Assembly (NCBI RefSeq): GCF_000620785.1
Contig: NZ_JIAI01000006.1
Span: 186,001-250,000, forward strand
Length of the DNA: 64,000 nucleotides
Direction: 5' to 3'
From: Actinospineispora acaciae DSM 45401
GTDB taxonomy: Bacteria; Actinomycetota; Actinomycetes; Mycobacteriales; Pseudonocardiaceae
Notes under the pieces: generated by a model
Seen by the model: only the letters and a program-made list of their open reading frames with translations
Told to the model about the DNA's origin: nothing
Databases searched by the model: none
Translations under genes and position numbers: made by a program
In this document: one piece after another, positions 51,132 to 59,137 of the stretch
Layout: the number at the start of each line of letters is the position of its first letter
Numbering within the stretch: the first letter of the stretch is position 1

Positions 51132-51913
51132 CGCTGATCCCCGAACGACGGCGCCCGCTTCTCCCGGAACGCGGCGACGCCCTCCACCGCGTCCGGGTTG
51201 CCGACCGCCAGCCCGGCCAGCGCGGACTCCAGCGCCAGCCCGGTGCCCAGCGGCGCGTCCGCGCCCAGCCGCAGCGCCGCCAGGATCGCCCGCACCGACG
51301 CCGGACTGCGCCCGGCCACCCGGTCCGCGAGCTCGCGCGACACGCCGCCCAACTCGTCGTCGGCCGCCGGAGGCACGGCCAGCAGGCCCAGCTCGTAGGC
51401 GCGCCGCGCGGGCAGCCGGTCGCCGGTCAGCATCAGGTACGCCGCCGTGGCCCTCCCCACCGCCCTGGGCAGCCGCTGGGTGCCGCCGTAGCCCGGCATC
51501 AGCCCCAGGTTCGCCTCCGGCAGGCCGAACGCCGCGCCCTCGGCGGCCACCGCGAACGTGCACGCCAGCGCGAGCTCGCACCCGCCGCCCAGCGCCAGCC
51601 CGTTCACCGCCGCGATCACCGGCAGCTCGCTGTCCGCCACCGCCCGCAGCACCCGCTGCCCCTCGGACAGGAACCGGTGCGCGTCCACCGGCCCCAGCCG
51701 GGCCAGCTCGTCGAGGTCCGCGCCGGCGCTGAACGCCTTGCGGCCCGCGCCGGTGAGCAGCACCGCCCGGGTCCGCCCGTCGCGTGCCAGCTCGCGCAGC
51801 GCCTCGCCGAGCCCGGTGAGCACCGCCGCGTTGAGCGCGTTGTGCACTTCCGGGCGGTTGATCATTACGGTGGCCACCGTGCCGTCGCGCTCGACGGTGA
51901 GAGGATCAGTCAT
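51128..51913 (-). CDS. Enoyl-CoA hydratase
   Basis: The 261-residue crotonase has both catalytic Glu positions: GLALGGGCELALAC near residue 107 and PEANLGLMPGYGGTQRLPR near 130. This is the standard hydratase pattern, unlike the BadI-like gene of the same operon. It adds water to a 2-enoyl-CoA; a BadK-type cyclohexenecarboxyl-CoA hydratase is possible. Coupled to both neighbours by 4-base overlaps. Confidence 0.93.
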   Translation of the reverse strand: MTDPLTVERDGTVATVMINRPEVHNALNAAVLTGLGEALRELARDGRTRAVLLTGAGRKAFSAGADLDELARLGPVDAHRFLSEGQRVLRAVADSELPVIAAVNGLALGGGCELALACTFAVAAEGAAFGLPEANLGLMPGYGGTQRLPRAVGRATAAYLMLTGDRLPARRAYELGLLAVPPAADDELGGVSRELADRVAGRSPASVRAILAALRLGADAPLGTGLALESALAGLAVGNPDAVEGVAAFREKRAPSFGDQR

Positions 51914-53157
51914 TGCGCCACCTCGGCCCCGATCTGCACGGCACCCTCCGAGGCGAGCCCGTCGATCTCATCGTCCGAGAACCCGTGCTCGCGCAGCACC
52001 GCCTCGGTGTCCGCGCCCAGCGGCGGCGCCGGCCGGGCCGGGGGATCGGCGGCGGCCAGTCGCCACGGGCTGCGCACCGCGAAGTGCGGCCCGTCCGCCC
52101 CGTCCAGCCGCAGCACGCTGCCCCTGGCCGCCACCTGCCGGTCGGCCACCACCTCGGCCAGCCGCTGCACCGGCGCGGCCGGCACCCCGGCCGCGGCCAG
52201 TCGTTCGAGCCACTCCTCGGCGCCCGCGGTGCGCAACCGCCGCTGTATGGCATCGACGATCCGCTCGCGCTCGGCCCGCCGGCCCGCGTTCGAGGCCAGC
52301 GCCGGATCGTCCGCGAGCCCGTCCAGCCCGAGCGTGTCGCACAGCCGCCGCCAGATCGCCTCGCTCCCGACGGCCAGCACGATCGGCCGGTCCTCGGTGG
52401 CGAAGGGCTGGTAGACGGCCAGCACGGAGTCGGTGCCGCCGCTGGGCCTGGGCTCCGGCTCGCCGGCCAGGAACGCCGCGATCCGGGGCGCCATCAGCGC
52501 CAGGTCCGACTCCAGCAGCGCGACGTCGACCAGGTCACCGAGCCCGGTGCGCTCCTGGCGGCGCAGCGCGGCGGTGATCGCCAGCGCGGCGGACATCCCG
52601 GCCACGATGTCGGACAGCGCGGTGGACACCCGCTGCGGGGCGCCGTCCGCCGCGCCGGTCACGCTCATCAGGCCCGAGCGCGCCTGCGCCACCAGGTCGT
52701 AGCCGGGCAGCGTCGCGTCCGGGCCGTCCAGCCCGAACCCGGACAGCGCGCAGTACACCAGCCTCGGGTACCTGGCGCGCAGCCGTCGCGGGCTCAGCCC
52801 GAGGCCGTCCAGCTTGGCCGGGTTGAGGTTCTCCACGAACACGTCGGCCGCCGCGAGTAGCCGGTGCAGCACCCGCCGCGCCCCCGGCGAGCGCAGGTCC
52901 AGCACGACGCTGCGCTTGTTGCGGTTCGCCGAGGCGAACCAGGCCGAGGTGCCCCCGGTGAACGGCGGACCCCAGCCCCTGGCGTCGTCGCCCCGGCCGG
53001 GCCGCTCGACCTTGATGACCTCCGCGCCCAGGTCGGCCAGGTACATGGTGGCGGTCGGGCCCGCGTACGAGGTGCTCAGGTCCACCACCCGGATCCCGGA
53101 CAGCGGAAGCTCGGCCCGCGCGCCGGGTGCAGCGGCCTCATCCTCGAGCAGCGTCAC
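51910..53157 (-). CDS. CaiB/BaiF (class III) CoA-transferase, first gene of the operon
   Basis: The 415-residue protein has the family N-terminus LSGIRVVDLSTSYAGPTATMYLADLGAEVIKVE near residue 19 and GYDLVAQARSGLMSVTG near 150, where the catalytic Asp is expected. I place the start at GTG 53157 because GAGGAGG lies five bases upstream; an ATG at 53205 would sit inside the operator-like site. It heads the 12-gene operon and probably loads the substrate with CoA. Confidence 0.88.
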   Translation of the reverse strand: MTLLEDEAAAPGARAELPLSGIRVVDLSTSYAGPTATMYLADLGAEVIKVERPGRGDDARGWGPPFTGGTSAWFASANRNKRSVVLDLRSPGARRVLHRLLAAADVFVENLNPAKLDGLGLSPRRLRARYPRLVYCALSGFGLDGPDATLPGYDLVAQARSGLMSVTGAADGAPQRVSTALSDIVAGMSAALAITAALRRQERTGLGDLVDVALLESDLALMAPRIAAFLAGEPEPRPSGGTDSVLAVYQPFATEDRPIVLAVGSEAIWRRLCDTLGLDGLADDPALASNAGRRAERERIVDAIQRRLRTAGAEEWLERLAAAGVPAAPVQRLAEVVADRQVAARGSVLRLDGADGPHFAVRSPWRLAAADPPARPAPPLGADTEAVLREHGFSDDEIDGLASEGAVQIGAEVAQ

Positions 53158-53192
53158 CGGACCTCCTCTCGCTCTCGTGCCGACGTTCAGAC

Positions 53193-53207
53193 TATTGTTC
53201 GACATTT
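53193..53207. promoter_or_regulatory. FadR-type operator-like site upstream of the 12-gene operon
   Basis: TATTGTTCGACATTT matches the palindrome at 54082-54096 at 11 of 15 positions. It lies 36 bases before the GTG start of the first operon gene, in the 66-base gap to the next gene. Confidence 0.55.
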
Positions 53208-53223
53208 ATCCGATGTCAAGTGG

Positions 53224-54015
53224 TCAGCCCACTCGGGCCGTTCCCGGGGCCGCGATGGTGCCGCCGTCGACCACCACCGTGGCCCCGGTGGTGCTGGCCG
53301 AGTGCTCCGAGAGCAGGAAGACGATCGTGGCCGCGACCTCGGCGGGATCGGTCGCCCTGCCCAGCGGCACGCCGCCGTCCAGCCGCTCCCGCGCCGCCGC
53401 CGGGTCGATCCCGTCCCGCTCGCTGACCCGCTGGACGGCCATCCGGTAGCGGTCCGTGGCGGTCACCCCCGGCACCACCGTGTTGACCCTGATCCGCCGC
53501 CCGGCAAGCTCCGCCGCGTAGTGCCGCGACAGCGCCTCGACACCCGCGTTGATCGCGCTGACGTGCGGCGACCCCGGCCAGTGACGCATCGAGGCGATCC
53601 CGGAGACGTTGACGAACCCGCCGCCGTCGCGCATCCTCCCGAGCGCCGCCTGGATGACCGACTCGTAGCCGAGCAGCTTGAGCTCGAACAGCTCGGTCCA
53701 CGCCGCCCGGTCCGGGTGGCCGCCGCCGGCCGCGAACCCGGCCGCGTTGTTGACCACCCCGTCCAGCTCGCCGAACCGCTCGCTCGCCGCGGTCACGGCG
53801 CGGTCGGCCCCTTCGGGGTGCCGCAGGTCGGCCTCGACGAACCCGACCCGGGGGTTCTCGCCGAGGTCGGCGGCGGCGCGCTCGATCGACTCCGTGGTCC
53901 GCGCGGCGACCATGACCGAGGCGCCCTCGTCGAGCAGCAGCCGGGTGGTCGCCAGCCCGATGCCCCGGGTGCCCCCGGTGACCAGGTACGACTGGCCGCC
54001 GACCCTCGGGTCCAT
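53224..54015 (-). CDS. Short-chain dehydrogenase-like protein lacking the YxxxK site
   Basis: The 263-residue protein has YLVTGGTRGIGLATTRLL and NNAAGFAAGGG, so it binds a cofactor. The active-site helix reads PHVSAINAGVEAL where YxxxK is expected: Val takes the place of Tyr and Asn that of Lys. Ser is still present in VNVSGIAS. It may bind a ligand without oxidoreduction or use other residues. It is separate from the operon (66 bases) and lies next to the perfect palindrome that it probably shares with the GntR gene. Confidence 0.82.
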   Translation of the reverse strand: MDPRVGGQSYLVTGGTRGIGLATTRLLLDEGASVMVAARTTESIERAAADLGENPRVGFVEADLRHPEGADRAVTAASERFGELDGVVNNAAGFAAGGGHPDRAAWTELFELKLLGYESVIQAALGRMRDGGGFVNVSGIASMRHWPGSPHVSAINAGVEALSRHYAAELAGRRIRVNTVVPGVTATDRYRMAVQRVSERDGIDPAAARERLDGGVPLGRATDPAEVAATIVFLLSEHSASTTGATVVVDGGTIAAPGTARVG

Positions 54016-54081
54016 CAGGTGGTCCTGTGGTTGAAGTCCGAACCCACCGTGCTCTCCTCATCGTTCGCGTCTCGTCCGGGA

Positions 54082-54096
54082 TAATGTCAGACATTA
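54082..54096. promoter_or_regulatory. Perfect 15-bp palindrome (FadR-type GntR operator)
   Basis: TAATGTCAGACATTA is symmetric about the central A. It lies between the SDR gene and the divergent GntR regulator. Related sites at 40213 and 53193 mark other cluster promoters. FadR-family regulators recognise short palindromes of this type. Confidence 0.65.
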
Positions 54097-54224
54097 ATCT
54101 TGTGGTCGTTTGGCTGTCAACGGGTTGACGCCCGCTTCGGACGGTCACCTGGGTAGGTCTGTGCCGAATGATAAAGTTCGGACAGTCGTCCTTTCGGGGT
54201 TCGACCGGATGCTTAGGGGGCCAC

Positions 54225-54977
54225 ATGAGCGGGCAGGCGATCTCGAACGGTGGCGCGCCCGGTGCCCAGGACCGCAGGCGCATCGGCAAGCGCGTGATGC
54301 GGCCGCGCCAGCAGGTCGAGGAACAGATCCGCGAGCTGATCTTCTCCGGCGAGCTGCAGGGCGGCGAGCGACTGCCTCCCGAGGCCGAGCTTGCGCGGCA
54401 GTTCGAGGTGAGCAGGACGACCGTGCGCGAGGCGCTGCGCTCGCTGTCCACCCAGAACCTGATCGACAAGCACCCGGGCGCCGGCGGCGGCAGCTTCGTG
54501 CGGCGGATCAACTACGAGGCGCTCGGCGCGCAGTTGCAGGAGTCCCTGCACAACCTGCTGACGCTCGGCACCCTCGACGCCGAGGAGGTGGCCATGGTCC
54601 GCCAGTACCTGGAGGTGCCGTCCACCCGGCTGGCCGCCGAGCACCGCACCGATGACGACCTGCGCACCCTGCGCGAGATCGTCGAACGCCAGCGCACCAT
54701 CTCCGTCGACGACCCCGAGGTCCCCGAGCTGGACAAACGGTTCCACGCCGCGATCGCCAAGGCCTCCCGCAACCGCGTGCTCGCCTCGTTCGTGCACGCC
54801 CTGCACCAGGAGACCGAACCCGTGCACTACCTCGCGCTCTCACCCGAGGTGGGCCGCGAAACCGTCCGCCAGCACCAGCAGATCGTCAAGGCCATCGACG
54901 CCAGGGACGCCGACGCCGCCGAGAAGGCGATCGTCGCCCACCTGACCTACCTGCGCGAGCACCTGTTCGCGAAGTGA
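54225..54977 (+). CDS. FadR-type GntR regulator (FCD domain)
   Basis: The 250-residue protein has a GntR winged helix (about residues 25-95, with LPPEAELARQFEVSRTTVREALRSL). An FCD domain follows, with its metal/ligand helix LDKRFHAAIAKASRNRVL near 165 and a later His in HQQIVKAIDARDADAAEKA. Such regulators release DNA when they bind an organic acid or acyl-CoA. I chose ATG 54225 (GGGGG upstream); an earlier ATG at 54168 is possible. It probably controls the 12-gene operon, the SDR and the isochorismatase gene. Confidence 0.88.
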   Translation: MSGQAISNGGAPGAQDRRRIGKRVMRPRQQVEEQIRELIFSGELQGGERLPPEAELARQFEVSRTTVREALRSLSTQNLIDKHPGAGGGSFVRRINYEALGAQLQESLHNLLTLGTLDAEEVAMVRQYLEVPSTRLAAEHRTDDDLRTLREIVERQRTISVDDPEVPELDKRFHAAIAKASRNRVLASFVHALHQETEPVHYLALSPEVGRETVRQHQQIVKAIDARDADAAEKAIVAHLTYLREHLFAK

Positions 54978-54986
54978 GAGCTCACC

Positions 54987-55054
54987 CGGCGCATACCTAC
55001 CTGGGGTGCCGCGCACCCCGCACCATGCGCGGTACCCCAACAAGCTGCGCGGCG
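54987..55054. repeat. Dispersed imperfect palindrome C2
   Basis: The core 54995-55046 matches 33524-33575 at 48 of 52 positions, including the central CACCCCGCACCATGCGCGGT. It fills the gap between the convergent GntR and permease genes and ends next to the permease stop, so it may act as a two-way terminator. Confidence 0.75.
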
Positions 55055-56677
55055 CTAAGGCAGCATCCAGCCCAACACCGGCGTGGCCTGCAGGCCGATC
55101 AGGGCGGCCAGCACGAGCAGCATGCCCAGGCTCCAGCCGATCACCTTGCGCAGCAGCACGCCCTCCTGGCCGTCCAACCGGACGGACACCGCCGCGATGG
55201 TCAGGTTCTGCGGTGACAGCATCTTCCCCAGCACCCCGCCCGAGGAGTTCGCGGCGGCCAGCAGGTGCGGCGGCAGGCCGGAGCCGTGCGCGGCGGTCAC
55301 CTGCAGCGAGCCGAACAGGGCGTTCGACGAGGTGTCCGAGCCGCTGACCGCGACGCCGAACCAGCCGAGCACGGGGGACAGGACCACCAGCGCGCCGCCG
55401 AGCCCGGCCACGAACATCCCGATCGAGGTGGTCTGGCCGGACGCGTTCATCACGTAGGCGAGCGCGAGCACGGCCATCACGGTGAGGATCGCCCAGCGCA
55501 GGTTGACCAGCGTGTCCCGGTACGAGCGCAGCGCGCGTCCCACGCCCACGCCGAGCAGCGGCACCACGATCAGGCCGGCGATGAGCATCAGGGTGCCGGC
55601 GGTGGTGAGGTAGGTCAGCGAGAACGTGGTGGTGCTGTGCGGCTTGCCCGCCGGGGTGAGCACGTCCAGCCCTGGCCAGTGGAACTTCACCACCGCCTTG
55701 TCCAGCAGCGGTTTGATGCCGGGCAGCTGGGCCAGCGAGAAGACGGCCACGATCAGCAGGTACGGCAGGAAGGCGCGGAACATCTCGCCCCGGGCGGCCG
55801 GCGCGGTGGCGGTGCCCGGCCCGCCCGCCGCGATCGAGGGCCGCCGCGCCGCCCACGGCGCGTCCGGCCGCAGCCGGCCCAGCACGACCACCGCGAACGC
55901 GGCCAGCAGGGTGGCGACGATGTCGGTCAGGGGCACGGACAGGAAGTTGGACGTCACGAACTGGCCCACGGCGAACACCACGCCGCAGGTCAGCGCCGGC
56001 ACCCAGGCCTGGCGCAGCCCGCGCCGCCCGTCCACCAGGAACACCAGCACCAGCGGCACGAACAGCGCCAGCACCGGCGTCTGCCGGCCGACCACCGAGG
56101 CCACCAGCTCCAGCGGCAGCCCGGACACCTGGGCCAGCGTGATCACCGGCACCGCCATCGCCCCGAACGCCACCGGCGCGGTGTTCGCCACCAGTGCCAC
56201 CACCGCCGCCCGGATCGGGGCGAAACCGAGCGCGACCAGCATCACCGAGGTGATCGCCACCGGTGCGCCGAACCCGGCCAGCGCCTCCAGCAGCGCGCCG
56301 AAGCAGAACGCGACCAGGATGGCCTGGGTGCGCCGGTCGTCGGACAGCGCGCCGAAGCTCTCCCGCAGGATCTCGAAGTGCCCGGTGGCCACCGTCATGT
56401 TGAACACCCACAGCGCGTTGATCACGATCCACAGGATCGGGAAGAACCCGAACACCGCGCCGTGCGCCGCCGAGGACAGCGCCGGCACCACCGGCATGCC
56501 GTACCCCGCGATCGCCACCACCAGCGAGGCCGCCAGCCCGGCCAGCGCCGCCCAGTGCGCCCGCGTTCGCAGCACCCCCAGCAGCACCAGGACCACCGCG
56601 AGCGGCACCACCGAGACCAGCGCGGACCAGCCGAGCGAGCCGCCCACCGCGTCCACCTGCTGCTGATAGGGCCCCAT
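55055..56677 (-). CDS. L-lactate/glycolate permease (LctP family)
   Basis: The 540-residue membrane protein has about twelve hydrophobic segments. FCFGALLEALAGFGAPVAIT near residue 130 and SGSDTSSNALFGSLQ near 420 are LctP/GlcA family motifs. It imports lactate or glycolate with protons. As the last gene of the glcDEF operon it is more likely a glycolate importer (GlcA-like). Both substrates are used by family members. The gap to glcF is 24 bases. Confidence 0.9.
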   Translation of the reverse strand: MGPYQQQVDAVGGSLGWSALVSVVPLAVVLVLLGVLRTRAHWAALAGLAASLVVAIAGYGMPVVPALSSAAHGAVFGFFPILWIVINALWVFNMTVATGHFEILRESFGALSDDRRTQAILVAFCFGALLEALAGFGAPVAITSVMLVALGFAPIRAAVVALVANTAPVAFGAMAVPVITLAQVSGLPLELVASVVGRQTPVLALFVPLVLVFLVDGRRGLRQAWVPALTCGVVFAVGQFVTSNFLSVPLTDIVATLLAAFAVVVLGRLRPDAPWAARRPSIAAGGPGTATAPAARGEMFRAFLPYLLIVAVFSLAQLPGIKPLLDKAVVKFHWPGLDVLTPAGKPHSTTTFSLTYLTTAGTLMLIAGLIVVPLLGVGVGRALRSYRDTLVNLRWAILTVMAVLALAYVMNASGQTTSIGMFVAGLGGALVVLSPVLGWFGVAVSGSDTSSNALFGSLQVTAAHGSGLPPHLLAAANSSGGVLGKMLSPQNLTIAAVSVRLDGQEGVLLRKVIGWSLGMLLVLAALIGLQATPVLGWMLP

Positions 56678-56701
56678 TGCCCCTCCTTCACTTGTGCTTC
56701 G

Positions 56702-57991
56702 TTACCGCACGGGCACACCACGGATCGAGGCGTCCAGCAGTTCGACGGGATGCAGCAGCGGCGGGCCCTCGGCGCCGAGGTGCCGGCGGATCTGCAGCAG
56801 GCAGCCCGGGTTCGCGGTGACCACCAGGTCGGGGCGGGCGGCGCGCACGTTCGCGGCCTTGCGGGCGCCCAGCTCGGCGGCGGCGTCCGGCGCCACCAGG
56901 TTGTAGATGCCGGCCGAGCCGCAGCACAGCTCGGGCTCGGCGACCTCCACCAGCTCCAGCCCGGGGATGGTGCGCAGCACCGCGCGGGGCTGGGCGCGCA
57001 CGCCCTGGGCGTGGCCGAGGTGGCAGGCGTCGTGGTAGACGGCCCTGGCCCGGACCGGGTGCCGGGGCGCGGACGGTTCGAGCTCGGCGAGCACCTCGCT
57101 GACGTCCCGGACCTTGGCGCTGAACGCGGCGGCGCGTTCTGACCATGCGGGGTCGTCGGCGAGCAGTTGGCCGTACTCCTTCATCGACGAGCCGCAGCCG
57201 GCCACGTTCGTGACTATGGCGTCCACGTTCAGGGACTCGAACTCCGCGATGGTGCGTCGCGCCCGGCGCAGCGCGCTCGGCTCGCGGCCCGCGTGCAGCT
57301 CCAGCGCGCCGCAGCAGCTTTGCGCGCGGGGGATGAGCACCTCGCAGCCCTCGGCGGCGAGCACCCGGGCGGTGGCCGCGTTCACGTGGTGGAAGAAGAC
57401 GTCCTGCACGCAGCCGGTGAGCAGCGCGACCGTGCGCCGTGTCGTCCCCTGCGACGGCACGCGGGACGGCAGGCTGGCGAAGGCGTCGCGGAGCCGGACC
57501 GGGGGCAGCAGCGACTCGGCGGCGGCCAGCTTTCCGGGCAGCCGCCTGGCCAGCCGGGACACCGCCGGTATCCGGCGCAGCCGCTGGTAGAGCGCGCCGG
57601 GCAGGGCGGCGGCGCGCAGCCGGCGGCGGTACGGGAACAGTGCGAAGATCGCGTTGCGGAACAGCCGGTCGGCGGGGCGGCGGGCCACGTTGCGCTCCAG
57701 CTGCGGGCGCACCGACTCCAGCAGCCTGTCGTACTGCACGCCGGACGGGCAGGCGGTCACGCAGGCCATGCAGCCCAGGCAGGCGTCGATGTGCTCGCGC
57801 AGCGCGCCGTCCAGCCCGATCTCGCCGCGCTCGGCAAGGTCCATCAGGTAGATCCGGCCGCGCGGAGAGTCCATCTCCTCGCCCCAGAGCTGGTACGTCG
57901 GGCAGGTGGGCAGGCAGAAGCCGCAGTGCACGCAGTCGTCGAGCAGCTCGCGCGCCGGCGGGTGGTGCGGGTCGAAGGCGGACTGGGTCAC
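56702..57991 (-). CDS. glcF: Glycolate oxidase iron-sulfur subunit
   Basis: The 429-residue protein has two [4Fe-4S] ferredoxin motifs (CVHCGFCLPTCP near residue 20 and CLGCMACVTACP near 70). Two cysteine-rich CCG domains follow (SCCGALELHAG, and DACHLGHAQG with ELCCGSAGIYN). It passes electrons from GlcD to the membrane chain. The GTG start is at 57989-57991, 3 bases after the glcE stop. Confidence 0.93.
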   Translation of the reverse strand: MTQSAFDPHHPPARELLDDCVHCGFCLPTCPTYQLWGEEMDSPRGRIYLMDLAERGEIGLDGALREHIDACLGCMACVTACPSGVQYDRLLESVRPQLERNVARRPADRLFRNAIFALFPYRRRLRAAALPGALYQRLRRIPAVSRLARRLPGKLAAAESLLPPVRLRDAFASLPSRVPSQGTTRRTVALLTGCVQDVFFHHVNAATARVLAAEGCEVLIPRAQSCCGALELHAGREPSALRRARRTIAEFESLNVDAIVTNVAGCGSSMKEYGQLLADDPAWSERAAAFSAKVRDVSEVLAELEPSAPRHPVRARAVYHDACHLGHAQGVRAQPRAVLRTIPGLELVEVAEPELCCGSAGIYNLVAPDAAAELGARKAANVRAARPDLVVTANPGCLLQIRRHLGAEGPPLLHPVELLDASIRGVPVR

Positions 57992-57994
57992 GGG

Positions 57995-59137
57995 CTATTC
58001 CTTCCACCACGGGCTGAACCGGCCGCCGCCCAGCCGTCCGTCCGGGTCGAGCTCGTCGTGCACCGCGCGCAGGACCGCGAGCGCGGACGGCGCCGGCCCC
58101 CAGGCGGGCAGGTCGGCGCCGGCGGCCGGGCGGGAGCGCAGCGCGGACGTGCCGCCCGCCTCGTGCACCGCCCGGTGCGCCTCGGCGACCACCGCCGGGT
58201 CGGCGGGCAGCGTCACGGTGCCGATCCCGGTGGCCAGCCCCGCCGTCACACCGCCGGCCCCGGGGACGTCGGCCAGCCGCTCCAACAGCCCGGGCAGCCG
58301 GGACGGGCGGGCGCCGACCCGCAGTACGGTGGCCCGCTCCGGGGGCCGGGAGACGGTCGCGGCGTGCGCGGCCCAGGCGGCGTCGGCGGCCGCGTCGTCC
58401 AGCCGGCCGGCGCCCGGGCCGAGCAGCTCCACCAGCCGCGACGCCCTGGCGTCCAGCGCCGCCGCGCCGCCCTCCAGCCGCGCCAGCAGCGCGCCGCCGC
58501 ACCACTCCAACGCGGCCGGGTCCAGCGGGCTGGCCAGCACGTTTGCGGCGGCCGCGCCGGCGTCGGGCAGCGCGCAGGGCAGCCGGACGGTGGCGCTCGC
58601 CGCCGGCAACGGATGCAGCCGCAGCACCACCTCGGCGATGAGCGCGAGCGTGCCGTGCGCGCCGTGCACCAGCTTGGCCAGGTCGTAGCCGGCCACGTTC
58701 TTGATCACGTGACCGCCCGTGCGCGCCACCGTGCCGTCCGCGAGCACCACCACCGCGCCGATCACCAGGTCCCGCATCGAGCCGTACGCCAGCGCGGCCG
58801 GCCCGGAGTCGGCGGTGGCGATCAGCCCGCCCACGGTGGCGCCGTCGGCGACCCTGGCGGCGTCCAGCGCGACCCGCTGGCCGTGCTCGGCCAGCTCGGC
58901 GTTGAGCGTGCGCAGCGGGGTGCCGGCGCGGACCTCGACGGTCATGTCCGCCGGGTTGTGCGCGAGCACGCCGGTCAGCCCTGTCGTGTCCAGCAGCAGT
59001 TCGGGGTCGGCCGGGCGGCCGGCCCAGTCGGCGGCGGTGCCGGCGCCCCGGATCAGCACGGCGCCCCGGGTGTCGGCGAGCGCGGCCGCCGCCTCGGCCA
59101 GGTCCGCCGGGCGGATAGTGGTCCGCACCGTACTCAT
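57995..59137 (-). CDS. glcE: Glycolate oxidase FAD-binding subunit
   Basis: The 380-residue protein is a PCMH-type flavin protein with VLIRGAGTAADWAG and VGGLIATADSGPAALAYGSMRDLVIG. It is shorter than GlcD and lacks its C-terminal oxidase domain, as expected of GlcE. It overlaps glcD by 4 bases. Confidence 0.93.
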   Translation of the reverse strand: MSTVRTTIRPADLAEAAAALADTRGAVLIRGAGTAADWAGRPADPELLLDTTGLTGVLAHNPADMTVEVRAGTPLRTLNAELAEHGQRVALDAARVADGATVGGLIATADSGPAALAYGSMRDLVIGAVVVLADGTVARTGGHVIKNVAGYDLAKLVHGAHGTLALIAEVVLRLHPLPAASATVRLPCALPDAGAAAANVLASPLDPAALEWCGGALLARLEGGAAALDARASRLVELLGPGAGRLDDAAADAAWAAHAATVSRPPERATVLRVGARPSRLPGLLERLADVPGAGGVTAGLATGIGTVTLPADPAVVAEAHRAVHEAGGTSALRSRPAAGADLPAWGPAPSALAVLRAVHDELDPDGRLGGGRFSPWWKE

